Below are positions 1 through 7,680 of a DNA stretch of 64,000 nt, one piece after another. Numbering within the stretch: the stretch's first letter is position 1; each line of letters starts with the position of its first letter. The notes under the pieces were generated by a model, which saw only the letters and a list, made by a program, of their open reading frames with translations, had not been told where the DNA came from and ran no database searches. Source of the DNA: Paucidesulfovibrio sp050251775 (lineage in GTDB: Bacteria > Desulfobacterota > Desulfovibrionia > Desulfovibrionales > Desulfovibrionaceae); contig JBFWMD010000002.1 in the NCBI GenBank assembly GCA_050251775.1, forward strand, positions 28,550 through 92,549, read 5' to 3'. The position numbers and the translations under genes are program-made.

Positions 1-2
1 TC

Positions 3-1202
3 TCCCAGCTGCGCAATAGTGAAAGCACCCCAGAGATCGTCATCCTGACCGGAAGCCGCGACCAGGACCTGGCCCAGGAGGCCATCCGCTCCGGAGCCTG
101 GAACGTCTTTGCCAAGCCGCCGAGCCTGGAGCGGCTCATGGTCGTCATCGACCGCATCGAGGGCTTCCGGCGTTCGCGCCGGGGCTGTAGTGTGGCCCTG
201 AAGCGCAAGGAGATCATCGGCAATGCTCCGGCCATGCTCGCCGCTCTGAACCAGGTGGCCCAGGCCGCGGGAAGCGAGGCCAACGTGCTTGTGACCGGCG
301 AGACCGGCACGGGCAAGGAGCTCTTTGCCAGGGCCGTGCATGAGAACAGCCGCCGTTGCGACAAGGCCTTCATCGTGGTGGACTGCGCGGCCCTGCCCGC
401 CTCTTTGGCCGAATCCGTGCTTTTCGGCCACGAACGCGGAGCCTTCACCAGCGCGGACGCCCGTGCCGGCGGGCTGGTCCGCCAGGCCCACGGCGGAACG
501 CTCTTCCTGGACGAGGTCGGGGAACTGCCCCTGGCCGTGCAGCGGGTCTTCCTGCGCGTGCTCGAAACCCGCAAATTCCGGCCCGTGGGCGCCACACACG
601 AGGAAAGCTCCGACTTCCGGCTCGTGGCCGCGACCAACCGCGATCTGGCGCGCATGGCCCTGGAGGAGGCCTTTCGCAGCGATCTGCACTTCCGGCTCCA
701 GGGCATCGGCATCGAACTGCCGCCCCTGCGCAAGATCAGCGAGGACATCAACCAGCTGGCCTGCTTCCAGATTCACCGGGTCTGCAAGCGCTGTTCCCTG
801 CCGCGCAAGGGTTTTTCGCCCGATTTTCTGGACACGCTGACCAAATACCAGTGGCCGGGAAACATCCGCGAACTCTTTCACGCCCTGGAACGGGCCGTGT
901 CCATGGCCGGGAGCGAGCCGCTGCTCTATCCCCGACATCTGCCCATGCACATCCGCGTGCAGATGGCCGGAGCGGACATGGGCGGGGTCCCGACCAAGAC
1001 CGTCCCAAAGGCCGAAGCGCCGCAGGAGCGGCTCCCGCCCCTGCGCGACGCCCGCAGCAAGGTTCTCGACGATTTCGAACGCGGCTACCTGCGCACCCTG
1101 CTGCTCCAGACCGGCGGCGACATCCGCAGCGCCTGCGCGGTCTCCGGCCTTTCCCGGGCGCGGCTCTACGCTCTGATGAAAGAGCGCGGCATCAACCGCT
1201 GA
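3..1202 (+). CDS. Sigma-54-dependent response regulator, NtrC type (5' truncated)
   Basis: The reading frame is open from base 3, so the gene starts left of the window; 399 residues are visible. The first ~50 are the C-terminal half of a receiver domain: an ILTG strand and a KPPS segment match the switch-Thr and Lys ends of receivers. An AAA+ sigma-54 activation domain follows, with Walker A GETGTGKE (near base 297), Walker B GGTLFLDEVGE and the arginine segment FRSDLHFRL. A Fis-type helix-turn-helix forms the last ~40 residues. It should activate RNA polymerase-sigma-54 when phosphorylated. The sigma-54-contact loop reads GAFTSA (438-455) instead of GAFTGA. The phospho-acceptor aspartate and the partner kinase lie outside the window, so the target is unknown. 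Confidence 0.9.
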   Translation, partial: SQLRNSESTPEIVILTGSRDQDLAQEAIRSGAWNVFAKPPSLERLMVVIDRIEGFRRSRRGCSVALKRKEIIGNAPAMLAALNQVAQAAGSEANVLVTGETGTGKELFARAVHENSRRCDKAFIVVDCAALPASLAESVLFGHERGAFTSADARAGGLVRQAHGGTLFLDEVGELPLAVQRVFLRVLETRKFRPVGATHEESSDFRLVAATNRDLARMALEEAFRSDLHFRLQGIGIELPPLRKISEDINQLACFQIHRVCKRCSLPRKGFSPDFLDTLTKYQWPGNIRELFHALERAVSMAGSEPLLYPRHLPMHIRVQMAGADMGGVPTKTVPKAEAPQERLPPLRDARSKVLDDFERGYLRTLLLQTGGDIRSACAVSGLSRARLYALMKERGINR

Positions 1203-1385
1203 GAACACGCGCCCGGTTTTCCCTTTGCGCTCCTCATCCCGGATCTGTCCGTCCCGTTTCGGGAAATGCGGCCAAACAAACCCGCCCAAAACCGCAAAAG
1301 CCCGACGCACGCCGGAACAGCGCGCGCCGGACCTTTGTGGAAAAGGAGCCGGGTTCTGACTCTCCGCCAGATTCTAAGACTGATT

Positions 1386-2513
1386 CTAGGGCTGAGCCGA
1401 ATCAGGGTACGGAGTGCGCACCAGCCTCCCCTGCTCCAGGGTCAGACGGGAAACGCCGCAGCCCTGCGCCGCGTAGTATCCGTAGAGCGGTTCGCCGTTA
1501 AAGGCCGTGAAGATCTTGTCCGCCCAGGCCACGGGATCCAGGTCCGGATAGGCTTCGGGGTAGGCGATCTTGGCCAGAAAGAACGCGTTCACATACATCA
1601 TTTCCGGATTCATGAAGTAGGACGTGTTCGGCAGCAGCGAAAAGGCGTTGCCGGAGCAAAGCGCCTGGAAGCGACCGTAGTAGCCGGGATCCGCGTTCAG
1701 CCCGTCCTGGATCAGCGGCAGGCCGTTGCCATCCAGGAACATCAGCGGCGGGTTCGCACCCAGCAGGTACTCCCGGTTCACAAAGAGGTGTCCGGGCGCG
1801 CCCGGCGTGTCCACCACATTGCGTAACCCAGCGAGTCGCATGGGGAAAAAGTCCGCCGAAGTGCTGACGATGCCCTGGTTGCCCTTGTACGACAGCCCGC
1901 CCACATAGGCGGAAACCGTTGTTTCGCCCTCGGGCCGGTGGGGCAGCGCCCCGTGCAGTGAACGGACAAACGCGGTCAGTTGCTCCGCCTGTTCCCGCCG
2001 TTGCAGGGCCTCGCCCACGAGGGCAATGGAGCGCAGGAAGACGGCCTCATCGAAGTTCGTGATTCCGTAGCCCACAGCCACCACGGGAATGCCGGTCTTG
2101 CGCTGGATCAGGTCCGGCTCGGAACGCTCCGTGGAAACGATGAAGATCACGTCCGGACGCAGCCGGATGATTTCCTCGTAGTTGGGAATGCGCACGGCTC
2201 CGGCCTTGCCCACCACGGGCAGATTCCTGACCCGCTCCCGGTTGACCACGATGTAGGGCTTTGTGGAAGTCCGTTTATCCATGTCCTCCACGCCCACGGC
2301 CAGCTCCTGCGCCCGGAGGTAGGTCACGAAGCACATGCTGCTCCCCAGGGCCAGCAGCCGCTCCACCTTGTCCGGAACCTCCACGCCCCGCCCGAAGACA
2401 TCCACCAGGGTCCGGGCCTGGGCCGCAGCCGGCAGCAGCACCAAACATGCGGCCACGCATATGCCCAGGCATACGGCAAAACCGCAGGCTGGAATGCGAA
2501 CTATTTTTCCCAT
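1386..2513 (-). CDS. Periplasmic binding protein of a FecB/BtuF-type metal-chelate ABC transporter
   Basis: A 375-residue protein with a Sec signal peptide (hydrophobic core ~10-30, AAAQA cleavage region) and a helical-backbone metal/siderophore binding-protein fold (DVFGR start, LALGSS, IRLRPDVIFIVST). It should capture a ferric siderophore, haem, cobalamin or similar chelate in the periplasm and pass it to the FecCD permease encoded at 5810. It is last in a minus-strand operon (receptor, methyltransferase, binding protein) and overlaps the methyltransferase gene by 13 bases, which suggests translational coupling. The substrate cannot be read from sequence; no cobalamin riboswitch is seen upstream of the operon. 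Confidence 0.88.
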   Translation of the reverse strand: MGKIVRIPACGFAVCLGICVAACLVLLPAAAQARTLVDVFGRGVEVPDKVERLLALGSSMCFVTYLRAQELAVGVEDMDKRTSTKPYIVVNRERVRNLPVVGKAGAVRIPNYEEIIRLRPDVIFIVSTERSEPDLIQRKTGIPVVAVGYGITNFDEAVFLRSIALVGEALQRREQAEQLTAFVRSLHGALPHRPEGETTVSAYVGGLSYKGNQGIVSTSADFFPMRLAGLRNVVDTPGAPGHLFVNREYLLGANPPLMFLDGNGLPLIQDGLNADPGYYGRFQALCSGNAFSLLPNTSYFMNPEMMYVNAFFLAKIAYPEAYPDLDPVAWADKIFTAFNGEPLYGYYAAQGCGVSRLTLEQGRLVRTPYPDSAQP

Positions 2514-3262
2514 AGCAGCAGCTCGATCCGGTAGTCGGTCTTTTCCACGTAGCGCCCGCCGCCGTCCCGGTAGGCCTCGATGTAGCGCTCCAGATGTTCG
2601 GCATCGGGGGTCACCTCGTAGGGCATGAGCATGGCCGCGCAGGAGCTGAGCATCTCCCCCCGGCTCTTAGCCACGACCCACTGCCCCTCCACCAGGGAGC
2701 TGTCGTAATGCACGCCCTCGGCCTCAAGCCAGTGGCGCATTTCCGGGCCATTATTGAAGACCCGGGGCGTGACCCCGTAGTGCGCGAACAGCCCGGTAAG
2801 CACGTTGGAGGACATCAGTCCGGCAAAGCCCATGAACACGGTCCAGCCTCCGGCAAGGCGCAGCAGCTTGCGACGCGAGGCGTCGTCATGGATGGCCGGG
2901 GTCATGGAGCAGAAGACCACGTCGAAAGTCTGATCCGAATCAAAGGAATCCCAGTCCGAGCGGATGGAACGGATGTTGTCGAGCCCCTGCCGCTCGGCGT
3001 CCTCGCCGAGGATGGCCAGCATCCGCTCGGAGATGTCCACGGCCGTGACCTGCCGGGCCTCCTGGGCGATGCGGATGGTGTACATGCCGCTGCCGCAGCC
3101 CACGTCCAGGACCGAACGCCTGCGGAAGTCCACCCCGCGTTCGCGGATGCGGCGGAGCATGCCCGCCTCGTAAGTGTTCTCGCCCGCCTCGTAGCGGGGA
3201 AAGGTCTTGGCCTTGGCATCCCAGAAGGCCTTGCGGCCGTGATCGTGTCTTACATCTTCCAT
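2501..3262 (-). CDS. Class I SAM-dependent methyltransferase in the uptake operon
   Basis: A 253-residue soluble protein with SAM-binding motif I VLDVGCGSGMYT (about residues 50-61), acidic motif II AVDIS, and the post-motif strand FDVVFCSM. This is a class I small-molecule methyltransferase fold; the substrate is unknown. It overlaps the receptor gene upstream and the binding-protein gene downstream by 13 bases each, so all three are probably co-translated. A methyltransferase inside a TonB/ABC uptake locus suggests processing of the imported chelate or of a porphyrin- or metallophore-like ligand, but that is inference from position. Confidence 0.85.
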   Translation of the reverse strand: MEDVRHDHGRKAFWDAKAKTFPRYEAGENTYEAGMLRRIRERGVDFRRRSVLDVGCGSGMYTIRIAQEARQVTAVDISERMLAILGEDAERQGLDNIRSIRSDWDSFDSDQTFDVVFCSMTPAIHDDASRRKLLRLAGGWTVFMGFAGLMSSNVLTGLFAHYGVTPRVFNNGPEMRHWLEAEGVHYDSSLVEGQWVVAKSRGEMLSSCAAMLMPYEVTPDAEHLERYIEAYRDGGGRYVEKTDYRIELLLWEK

Positions 3263-5457
3263 TTCAGGCTCACTCCCAGGTTGGTTCCCATGGCCGGATA
3301 GCCCCAGGATTCCTCGTAATCGGTATTGGTCAGGTTGTCGCCGTAGAGCTCCAGGGTGGAATGCTCGTCCAGGGTGTAGCGCAGGCTCGCGCCCAGCGTG
3401 CTGTACGCGCCGAGCGTGCCCTTTTGCAGTGTGCTCGTGCTGATGGTGTAGTCGCGCGAGCCGGTGTAGTTCAGTGTGGTGTCGAGCACGAGATCGTTCC
3501 GAATGTCCCAGGTCAGGCCCAGGTTCGCCTTGATGCTTGGAATGTAGTCGAGAGATTCCAGAATGTTGTCCGGGTCTGCGGGATCGTCGCTCTTTTTCGT
3601 CTTCTGCCAGGTGGCGGCAAGCTGGAGCGCCAGTTCATCCAGCAGGGGCCAGCGTGAGGTGAACGTCGCTCCGTAAATGGTCGCGTCCGCGTTGTACGCG
3701 GCCCAGGAACTGCTCGCGCCGTTGGGTACGGACTTGTGCAGGATGTAGTCGTCGATGCTGTAGTAGAAGCCCGCGATTTGGGCGAACCCAGAATTTTCGA
3801 AGCGGTAGCGGTAGACCAGGTCCACGCCGCGCTCCAGTTCCGGTTTCAGATACATGCCCGTGAGATAGGAGACGTTGCCAGCGGAGCTTGCGGGCGCGGC
3901 CTGCGAGTTCCAGTAGAGCTCCGGCAGGGTGGGGGTGCGGTAGTTCTCGTAGAGTGCCAGGGACACGGTCTGCATTTCAGCAAGATCGTAGGTCAGCGTG
4001 ACCTTGGGCGAGATGTGGGTATGGTGCAGATCGTCCTCCAGTCCCTGAGGCTTGTACTCGAAGCTGTCGAAGCGCACGCCGAAATCCAGGAGCAGATCGT
4101 CCGTGACCGCATACTTGTCGCCCAGAAATGCGCCTGTCACATAGGCATTGGGGCTGCCCTCCGAGGAAGCCATCACACCGGTCATGGCGTTGGAGGGGTG
4201 TTTGTTGTAGTTCGTATCCACGTATTTGACCTTGATGCCTCCGGATTGGAGCAGCTTGTACTCCACGCCCGCGAGCAGGGAATGGTCCCCGATGTCCCAG
4301 CCGCCCTTGAGTTTTGCGCCGTAGCTCTTGTCCACGGTCACATCGCGGTCAAGCACGAGGTCGCCGTCATTGGTCAGGGCCGCGACAAAACCCCACGCGG
4401 GGAGCTGCGACCGGGCCGCCACATCCGCGTAGTTCTTTTCCCGGCGGGTCTCATGGTTCTTGAAGCCCATGAGTTCCAGATAGGCATCCTCTCCCAGCGG
4501 CTGGTGGTAGGTCAGGTCCATGAGCTGCCGGGTTTTGACCCAGTGCGCGCCGTCGCCGATGACGTTCATGGACGGAGTGGGCGCGCCGCCCGCGAAATAC
4601 TCGCCGCTGGCCACGGGGTAGGCGTCGTCCAGGGCGGTGTCGAAGCCGGCCAGGGAGGGATCAGTGTCGCTGCGGGGTTCGCCGTCCGCGCGGTTGGAGC
4701 GGATCAGGCCCCGGTCGGAAACGCTGTAGTCGTATCCCGCCACAAACTGGCCCTTCCAGGCAGTGTCCATGTAGACCTTGGGCGCGACATGGAAGGACTC
4801 ATAGTCGTTGTTGCGCAGAAAGGCCTCGGCCTGCTGGTGGCTGACACCCAGGCTCACGCCGAGCATGCCGAACTGTTGCGCGTAGCTGCCCCGGAGGTTG
4901 TGGAAATCGTGCAGGTGGCTCCAGCCGCCCGTGGTCCCGTAGAGGGTCACCCGCGCCTCCTCGGTGGGCCGCGCGGTATAGGCGTTGATCACGCCGCCCA
5001 GGGCGTTGTTGCCGTACTCGATGGAGCTGCCGCCTTTGACGATCTCGATGCGCTCGATGTTGTCCATGGGGATCGTGTTGAAATCGATGTAGTTGCCGCC
5101 CACGTTGCCTGTGGAGCTGACGCTTCGCCCGTCCAGGTTGAGCATGATGCGCTTGCTCTCAAAGCCGCGAATGGAAATCACGTCGCCGCTGTCGCCGAAG
5201 TTGGACTTGCGTTTATAGGAGATGTCCGTGTCATTGGAGAGAAAGTCGGCGATGTTGTTGCTCCTGCTCTTCTCCTCGACGCGCAGGCTCGACTGGTTCA
5301 GGTTTTCCTCGTCGGCGGTCCCGGTGACCACGACCGGGTCCAGATAGATCACATCCTGCATCAGGCTGTTTTTCTCCGCGGCGGCGGCAGGCGTTGCCCC
5401 GAGGGGCAGACAGCAAATGGTGAACAGGCAGGCTGCGACAAGCAGGTAATGTGACAC
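3250..5457 (-). CDS. TonB-dependent outer-membrane receptor
   Basis: A 735-residue receptor: signal peptide (SHYLLVAACLF core, AAAAE cleavage region), TonB box-like DPVVVTGT, plug domain (IRGFESKRIMLNLDGR, IERIEIVKGGSSIEYGNNA, GGVINAYT) and a 22-strand-type barrel ending in an aromatic-rich strand (SLKWKM). It should bind a metal chelate at the surface and import it using TonB energy. I place the start at GTG 5457, which has GGAGG seven bases upstream; a longer reading from 5505 would put a charged 16-residue stretch before the signal peptide. It heads the minus-strand operon, divergent from the permease/ATPase pair. Confidence 0.93.
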   Translation of the reverse strand: MSHYLLVAACLFTICCLPLGATPAAAAEKNSLMQDVIYLDPVVVTGTADEENLNQSSLRVEEKSRSNNIADFLSNDTDISYKRKSNFGDSGDVISIRGFESKRIMLNLDGRSVSSTGNVGGNYIDFNTIPMDNIERIEIVKGGSSIEYGNNALGGVINAYTARPTEEARVTLYGTTGGWSHLHDFHNLRGSYAQQFGMLGVSLGVSHQQAEAFLRNNDYESFHVAPKVYMDTAWKGQFVAGYDYSVSDRGLIRSNRADGEPRSDTDPSLAGFDTALDDAYPVASGEYFAGGAPTPSMNVIGDGAHWVKTRQLMDLTYHQPLGEDAYLELMGFKNHETRREKNYADVAARSQLPAWGFVAALTNDGDLVLDRDVTVDKSYGAKLKGGWDIGDHSLLAGVEYKLLQSGGIKVKYVDTNYNKHPSNAMTGVMASSEGSPNAYVTGAFLGDKYAVTDDLLLDFGVRFDSFEYKPQGLEDDLHHTHISPKVTLTYDLAEMQTVSLALYENYRTPTLPELYWNSQAAPASSAGNVSYLTGMYLKPELERGVDLVYRYRFENSGFAQIAGFYYSIDDYILHKSVPNGASSSWAAYNADATIYGATFTSRWPLLDELALQLAATWQKTKKSDDPADPDNILESLDYIPSIKANLGLTWDIRNDLVLDTTLNYTGSRDYTISTSTLQKGTLGAYSTLGASLRYTLDEHSTLELYGDNLTNTDYEESWGYPAMGTNLGVSLKWKM

Positions 5458-5809
5458 TTCCCTCCCTCCATTCGGATTTCGTGGATACCGGGGCATCCGA
5501 GTCAAAAATTTTCAACGCCCATCATTCAACGATTCCCCCGAACGGACGACACCCTCACTGCTCGACGCATATCCGTTCCCCAATCCGAACGCCCAGGGGC
5601 AAGCGTTTGATCATACGTTCAGCATAATAATACTTGATTCGTGCTACGCAAAGGTTATTATTTAAAAATTTGGTATTTGTCAATGTTACCTTTTGATCTT
5701 TCTTACTGTTCGTGATAGCTGAAAACGGTCGCGGGGCAGGACAGGGTCGCAAACTCCCGGTGAGCGCGAAATTGCGGCAACGCCGCCCCTTTTCGGAGAA
5801 AGCAGGTTG
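5458..5809. promoter_or_regulatory. Divergent promoter region of the metal-chelate uptake locus
   Basis: This 352-base gap separates the receptor operon (left) from the permease/ATPase operon (right). Its middle (about 5620-5695) is AT-rich, unlike the flanks, and carries an imperfect inverted repeat (AATAATAC near 5626, GTTATTATT near 5652) that could be an operator such as a Fur-type site. I see no exact Fur consensus and no B12 box. A GC-rich short hairpin (GCGGC/GCCGC) lies near 5774-5786, before the permease ribosome-binding site. Confidence 0.45.
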
Positions 5810-6817
5810 ATGTCAAAAAAACTTCTTTTCATCCTCGCGCTCGTGGCCGCCATGGCCTGCCTTGCCGCCGTAGCCTTGCGCTTCGGCGCGACGCTCTGTC
5901 CGCTGCCGGACCTGGGCCGCGCCTTGTTCCGCGACGGAACCAACCAGAATCTCGAATATTTCGTCTGGAATCTGCGCATGCCCAAAATCGTGGCGGCCCT
6001 GGCCGTGGGCAGCGCCCTGGCCGTGAACGGCGCTGTGCTCCAGACCGTGCTCAAAAACCCCCTGGCCTCGTCCTTCACCCTGGGGCAGTCCCACGGCGCG
6101 GCTTTTGGCGCTTGCTACGCCATGATCGCGCTGGCCTCCACCTCCTTCAACACGAGCATCAGCATGGTGGCCCTGGGAGCTTTTGCCGGTTCGCTATGCT
6201 CCTCGGCCTGCATCCTGGTGCTGGCCTCGGTGCGGGGCATGACCTCCTACGGCCTGATCCTCGCGGGAGTGGCCATTTCCACGTTCTTCGCGGCGGCCAC
6301 CATGTCCCTGCAATACTTCGCCACGGACAGCCAGGTCGCGGCCACGCTCTTCTGGACCTTCGGCGATCTGAGCAAGGGCGCCTGGACCGAGGCCTGGATC
6401 ACGGCGGCGACCTCGGCCGCAGGCATCGCGGCCTCGCTGCGCCTCAGTTGGGACTACGACGCCCTGCAATGGGGCGACGACCACGCGGCCAGTCTGGGCG
6501 TGGCCGTGCGCCGGGTCCGTGTGCTCTCGGTGCTCATCGCCTCCCTGCTGGTGGCCGTGGCCACGGCGTTTTACGGCGTCATCGGTTTCGTGGGGCTCAT
6601 CGCGCCCCACATGGTCCGGCTGCTCTTCCGCCACTGCGGCCACGCCTTCCTGATCACGGCCTCGGCGCTCTTTGGCGCGGCCTTTCTCCTGGGCGCGGAC
6701 CTGCTGGCCCAGTCCCTGCTCTATCCGGTGCTCCTGCCCATCGGCATCCTTTGCTCCTTCACCGGAGTGCCCATCTTCCTCTTCCTGCTGCTGCGGAGGT
6801 CCATGCAACATGCTTAG
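5810..6817 (+). CDS. FecCD-family ABC transporter permease
   Basis: A 335-residue polytopic membrane protein of the BtuC/FecCD family. It shows the family hallmarks: an N-terminal RMPKIVAALAVGSALAVNG segment, GQSHGAAFGA, the LFWTFGDLS segment and the cytoplasmic coupling loop GLIAPHMVRLL. It forms the inner-membrane channel for the chelate delivered by the binding protein encoded at 1386. The start is ATG 5810 with GGAG about 11 bases upstream; a TTG directly before it is less likely. Its 3' end overlaps the ATPase gene by 8 bases. Confidence 0.94.
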   Translation: MSKKLLFILALVAAMACLAAVALRFGATLCPLPDLGRALFRDGTNQNLEYFVWNLRMPKIVAALAVGSALAVNGAVLQTVLKNPLASSFTLGQSHGAAFGACYAMIALASTSFNTSISMVALGAFAGSLCSSACILVLASVRGMTSYGLILAGVAISTFFAAATMSLQYFATDSQVAATLFWTFGDLSKGAWTEAWITAATSAAGIAASLRLSWDYDALQWGDDHAASLGVAVRRVRVLSVLIASLLVAVATAFYGVIGFVGLIAPHMVRLLFRHCGHAFLITASALFGAAFLLGADLLAQSLLYPVLLPIGILCSFTGVPIFLFLLLRRSMQHA

Positions 6818-7556
6818 CGTGTCCCGACTCGGCGTGACCATCAAACGCAAGACCATCATCCACGATGTCAGCTTCCGGGTGGGAGATGGCCGCGTCTGCG
6901 CGCTCATCGGCCCCAACGGCGCGGGCAAGAGCACCCTGGTCAAGGCGGTTTCCGGTATCCTGCCCCCCACATCGGGTTCGGTCCGGATCAACGGCGCTCC
7001 CCTGGAAATCACAAACCGCCGGGCACTGGCGCGCAGTCTGGCCTACCTGCCGCAGAACACCACCCCGGTTCCGTGCAGCGTGTTCGACGCCGTGCTCCTG
7101 GGCCGCAAGCCCTACGTCCAGTGGCGACCAGCCGCCGAGGACCGCCGCCTGGCCAGGGACGTGCTGGAGGAGATGCGGCTTTTGGATCTGACAAACGCCT
7201 GCGTGACCAGGGTCAGCGGCGGAGAATTCCAAAAGATCCTCATCGCCCGCACCCTGGTCCAGGGCTCCCAGGTGCTCATCCTGGATGAGCCCATCAACCA
7301 TCTGGACATCCGCAACCAGATCGAGATCATGGAACTGATCGCGACCCTGACCCGCGCCCGGGGCCTGTCCACAATTATCGTGCTCCATGATCTCAATCTC
7401 GCCCTGCGCTATGCGGACAGCGTGCTGCTCATCCGCGAGGGCCGGATGCTGTTTCGCGGCTCCAGCCGGGACGTTTCCCCCCAGGATCTCTCCAAGGCCT
7501 ACGACATCCCCATCTCGATCCGGGAAGTGGAACAAACCCGGCACGTGTTGTACTAG
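6810..7556 (+). CDS. ABC transporter ATP-binding protein (FecE/BtuD type)
   Basis: A 248-residue ATPase with Walker A GPNGAGKST, Q-loop YLPQNT, signature VSGGEFQK, Walker B LILDEPINHLD and H-loop VLHDL. It powers the FecCD-type permease encoded immediately upstream. The start is ATG 6810, preceded by GGAGG at 6795-6799 inside the permease gene; the longer open frame beginning at 6672 lies wholly inside the permease and lacks ABC homology. The signature is SGGEF rather than SGGQ, a common variant in this family. Confidence 0.94.
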   Translation: MLSVSRLGVTIKRKTIIHDVSFRVGDGRVCALIGPNGAGKSTLVKAVSGILPPTSGSVRINGAPLEITNRRALARSLAYLPQNTTPVPCSVFDAVLLGRKPYVQWRPAAEDRRLARDVLEEMRLLDLTNACVTRVSGGEFQKILIARTLVQGSQVLILDEPINHLDIRNQIEIMELIATLTRARGLSTIIVLHDLNLALRYADSVLLIREGRMLFRGSSRDVSPQDLSKAYDIPISIREVEQTRHVLY

Positions 7557-7570
7557 CCGCCCGACGCAAA

Positions 7571-7602
7571 ACCGCCCCGCACGGCATGCCGTGCGGGGCG
7601 GT
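7571..7602 (-). terminator. 32-bp perfect palindrome between convergent genes
   Basis: The arms ACCGCCCCGCACGGCA and its exact complement meet without a loop. Read on the minus strand the hairpin is followed by TTTT, so it best serves the histidine kinase transcript; on the plus strand no T-run follows. It lies between the convergent ATPase and kinase genes. Confidence 0.7.
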
Positions 7603-7680
7603 CAAGGGAAGAGACAGGAAAGAGGCGGGGAAAGATACGCTTGGCCGGGGTTTTGGGCAGGAAAGGCGAAACCGCGCTGC

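Noticed and set aside
3736..5454. 572-codon plus-strand open frame opposite the TonB receptor
   Set aside because: It is the antisense of a clear receptor gene; low-complexity His/Val/Gly-rich translation and no ribosome-binding site.
5700..5805. Possible cobalamin or other riboswitch before the FecCD permease
   Set aside because: No B12 box or other riboswitch core was found; only a short GC-rich hairpin is present.
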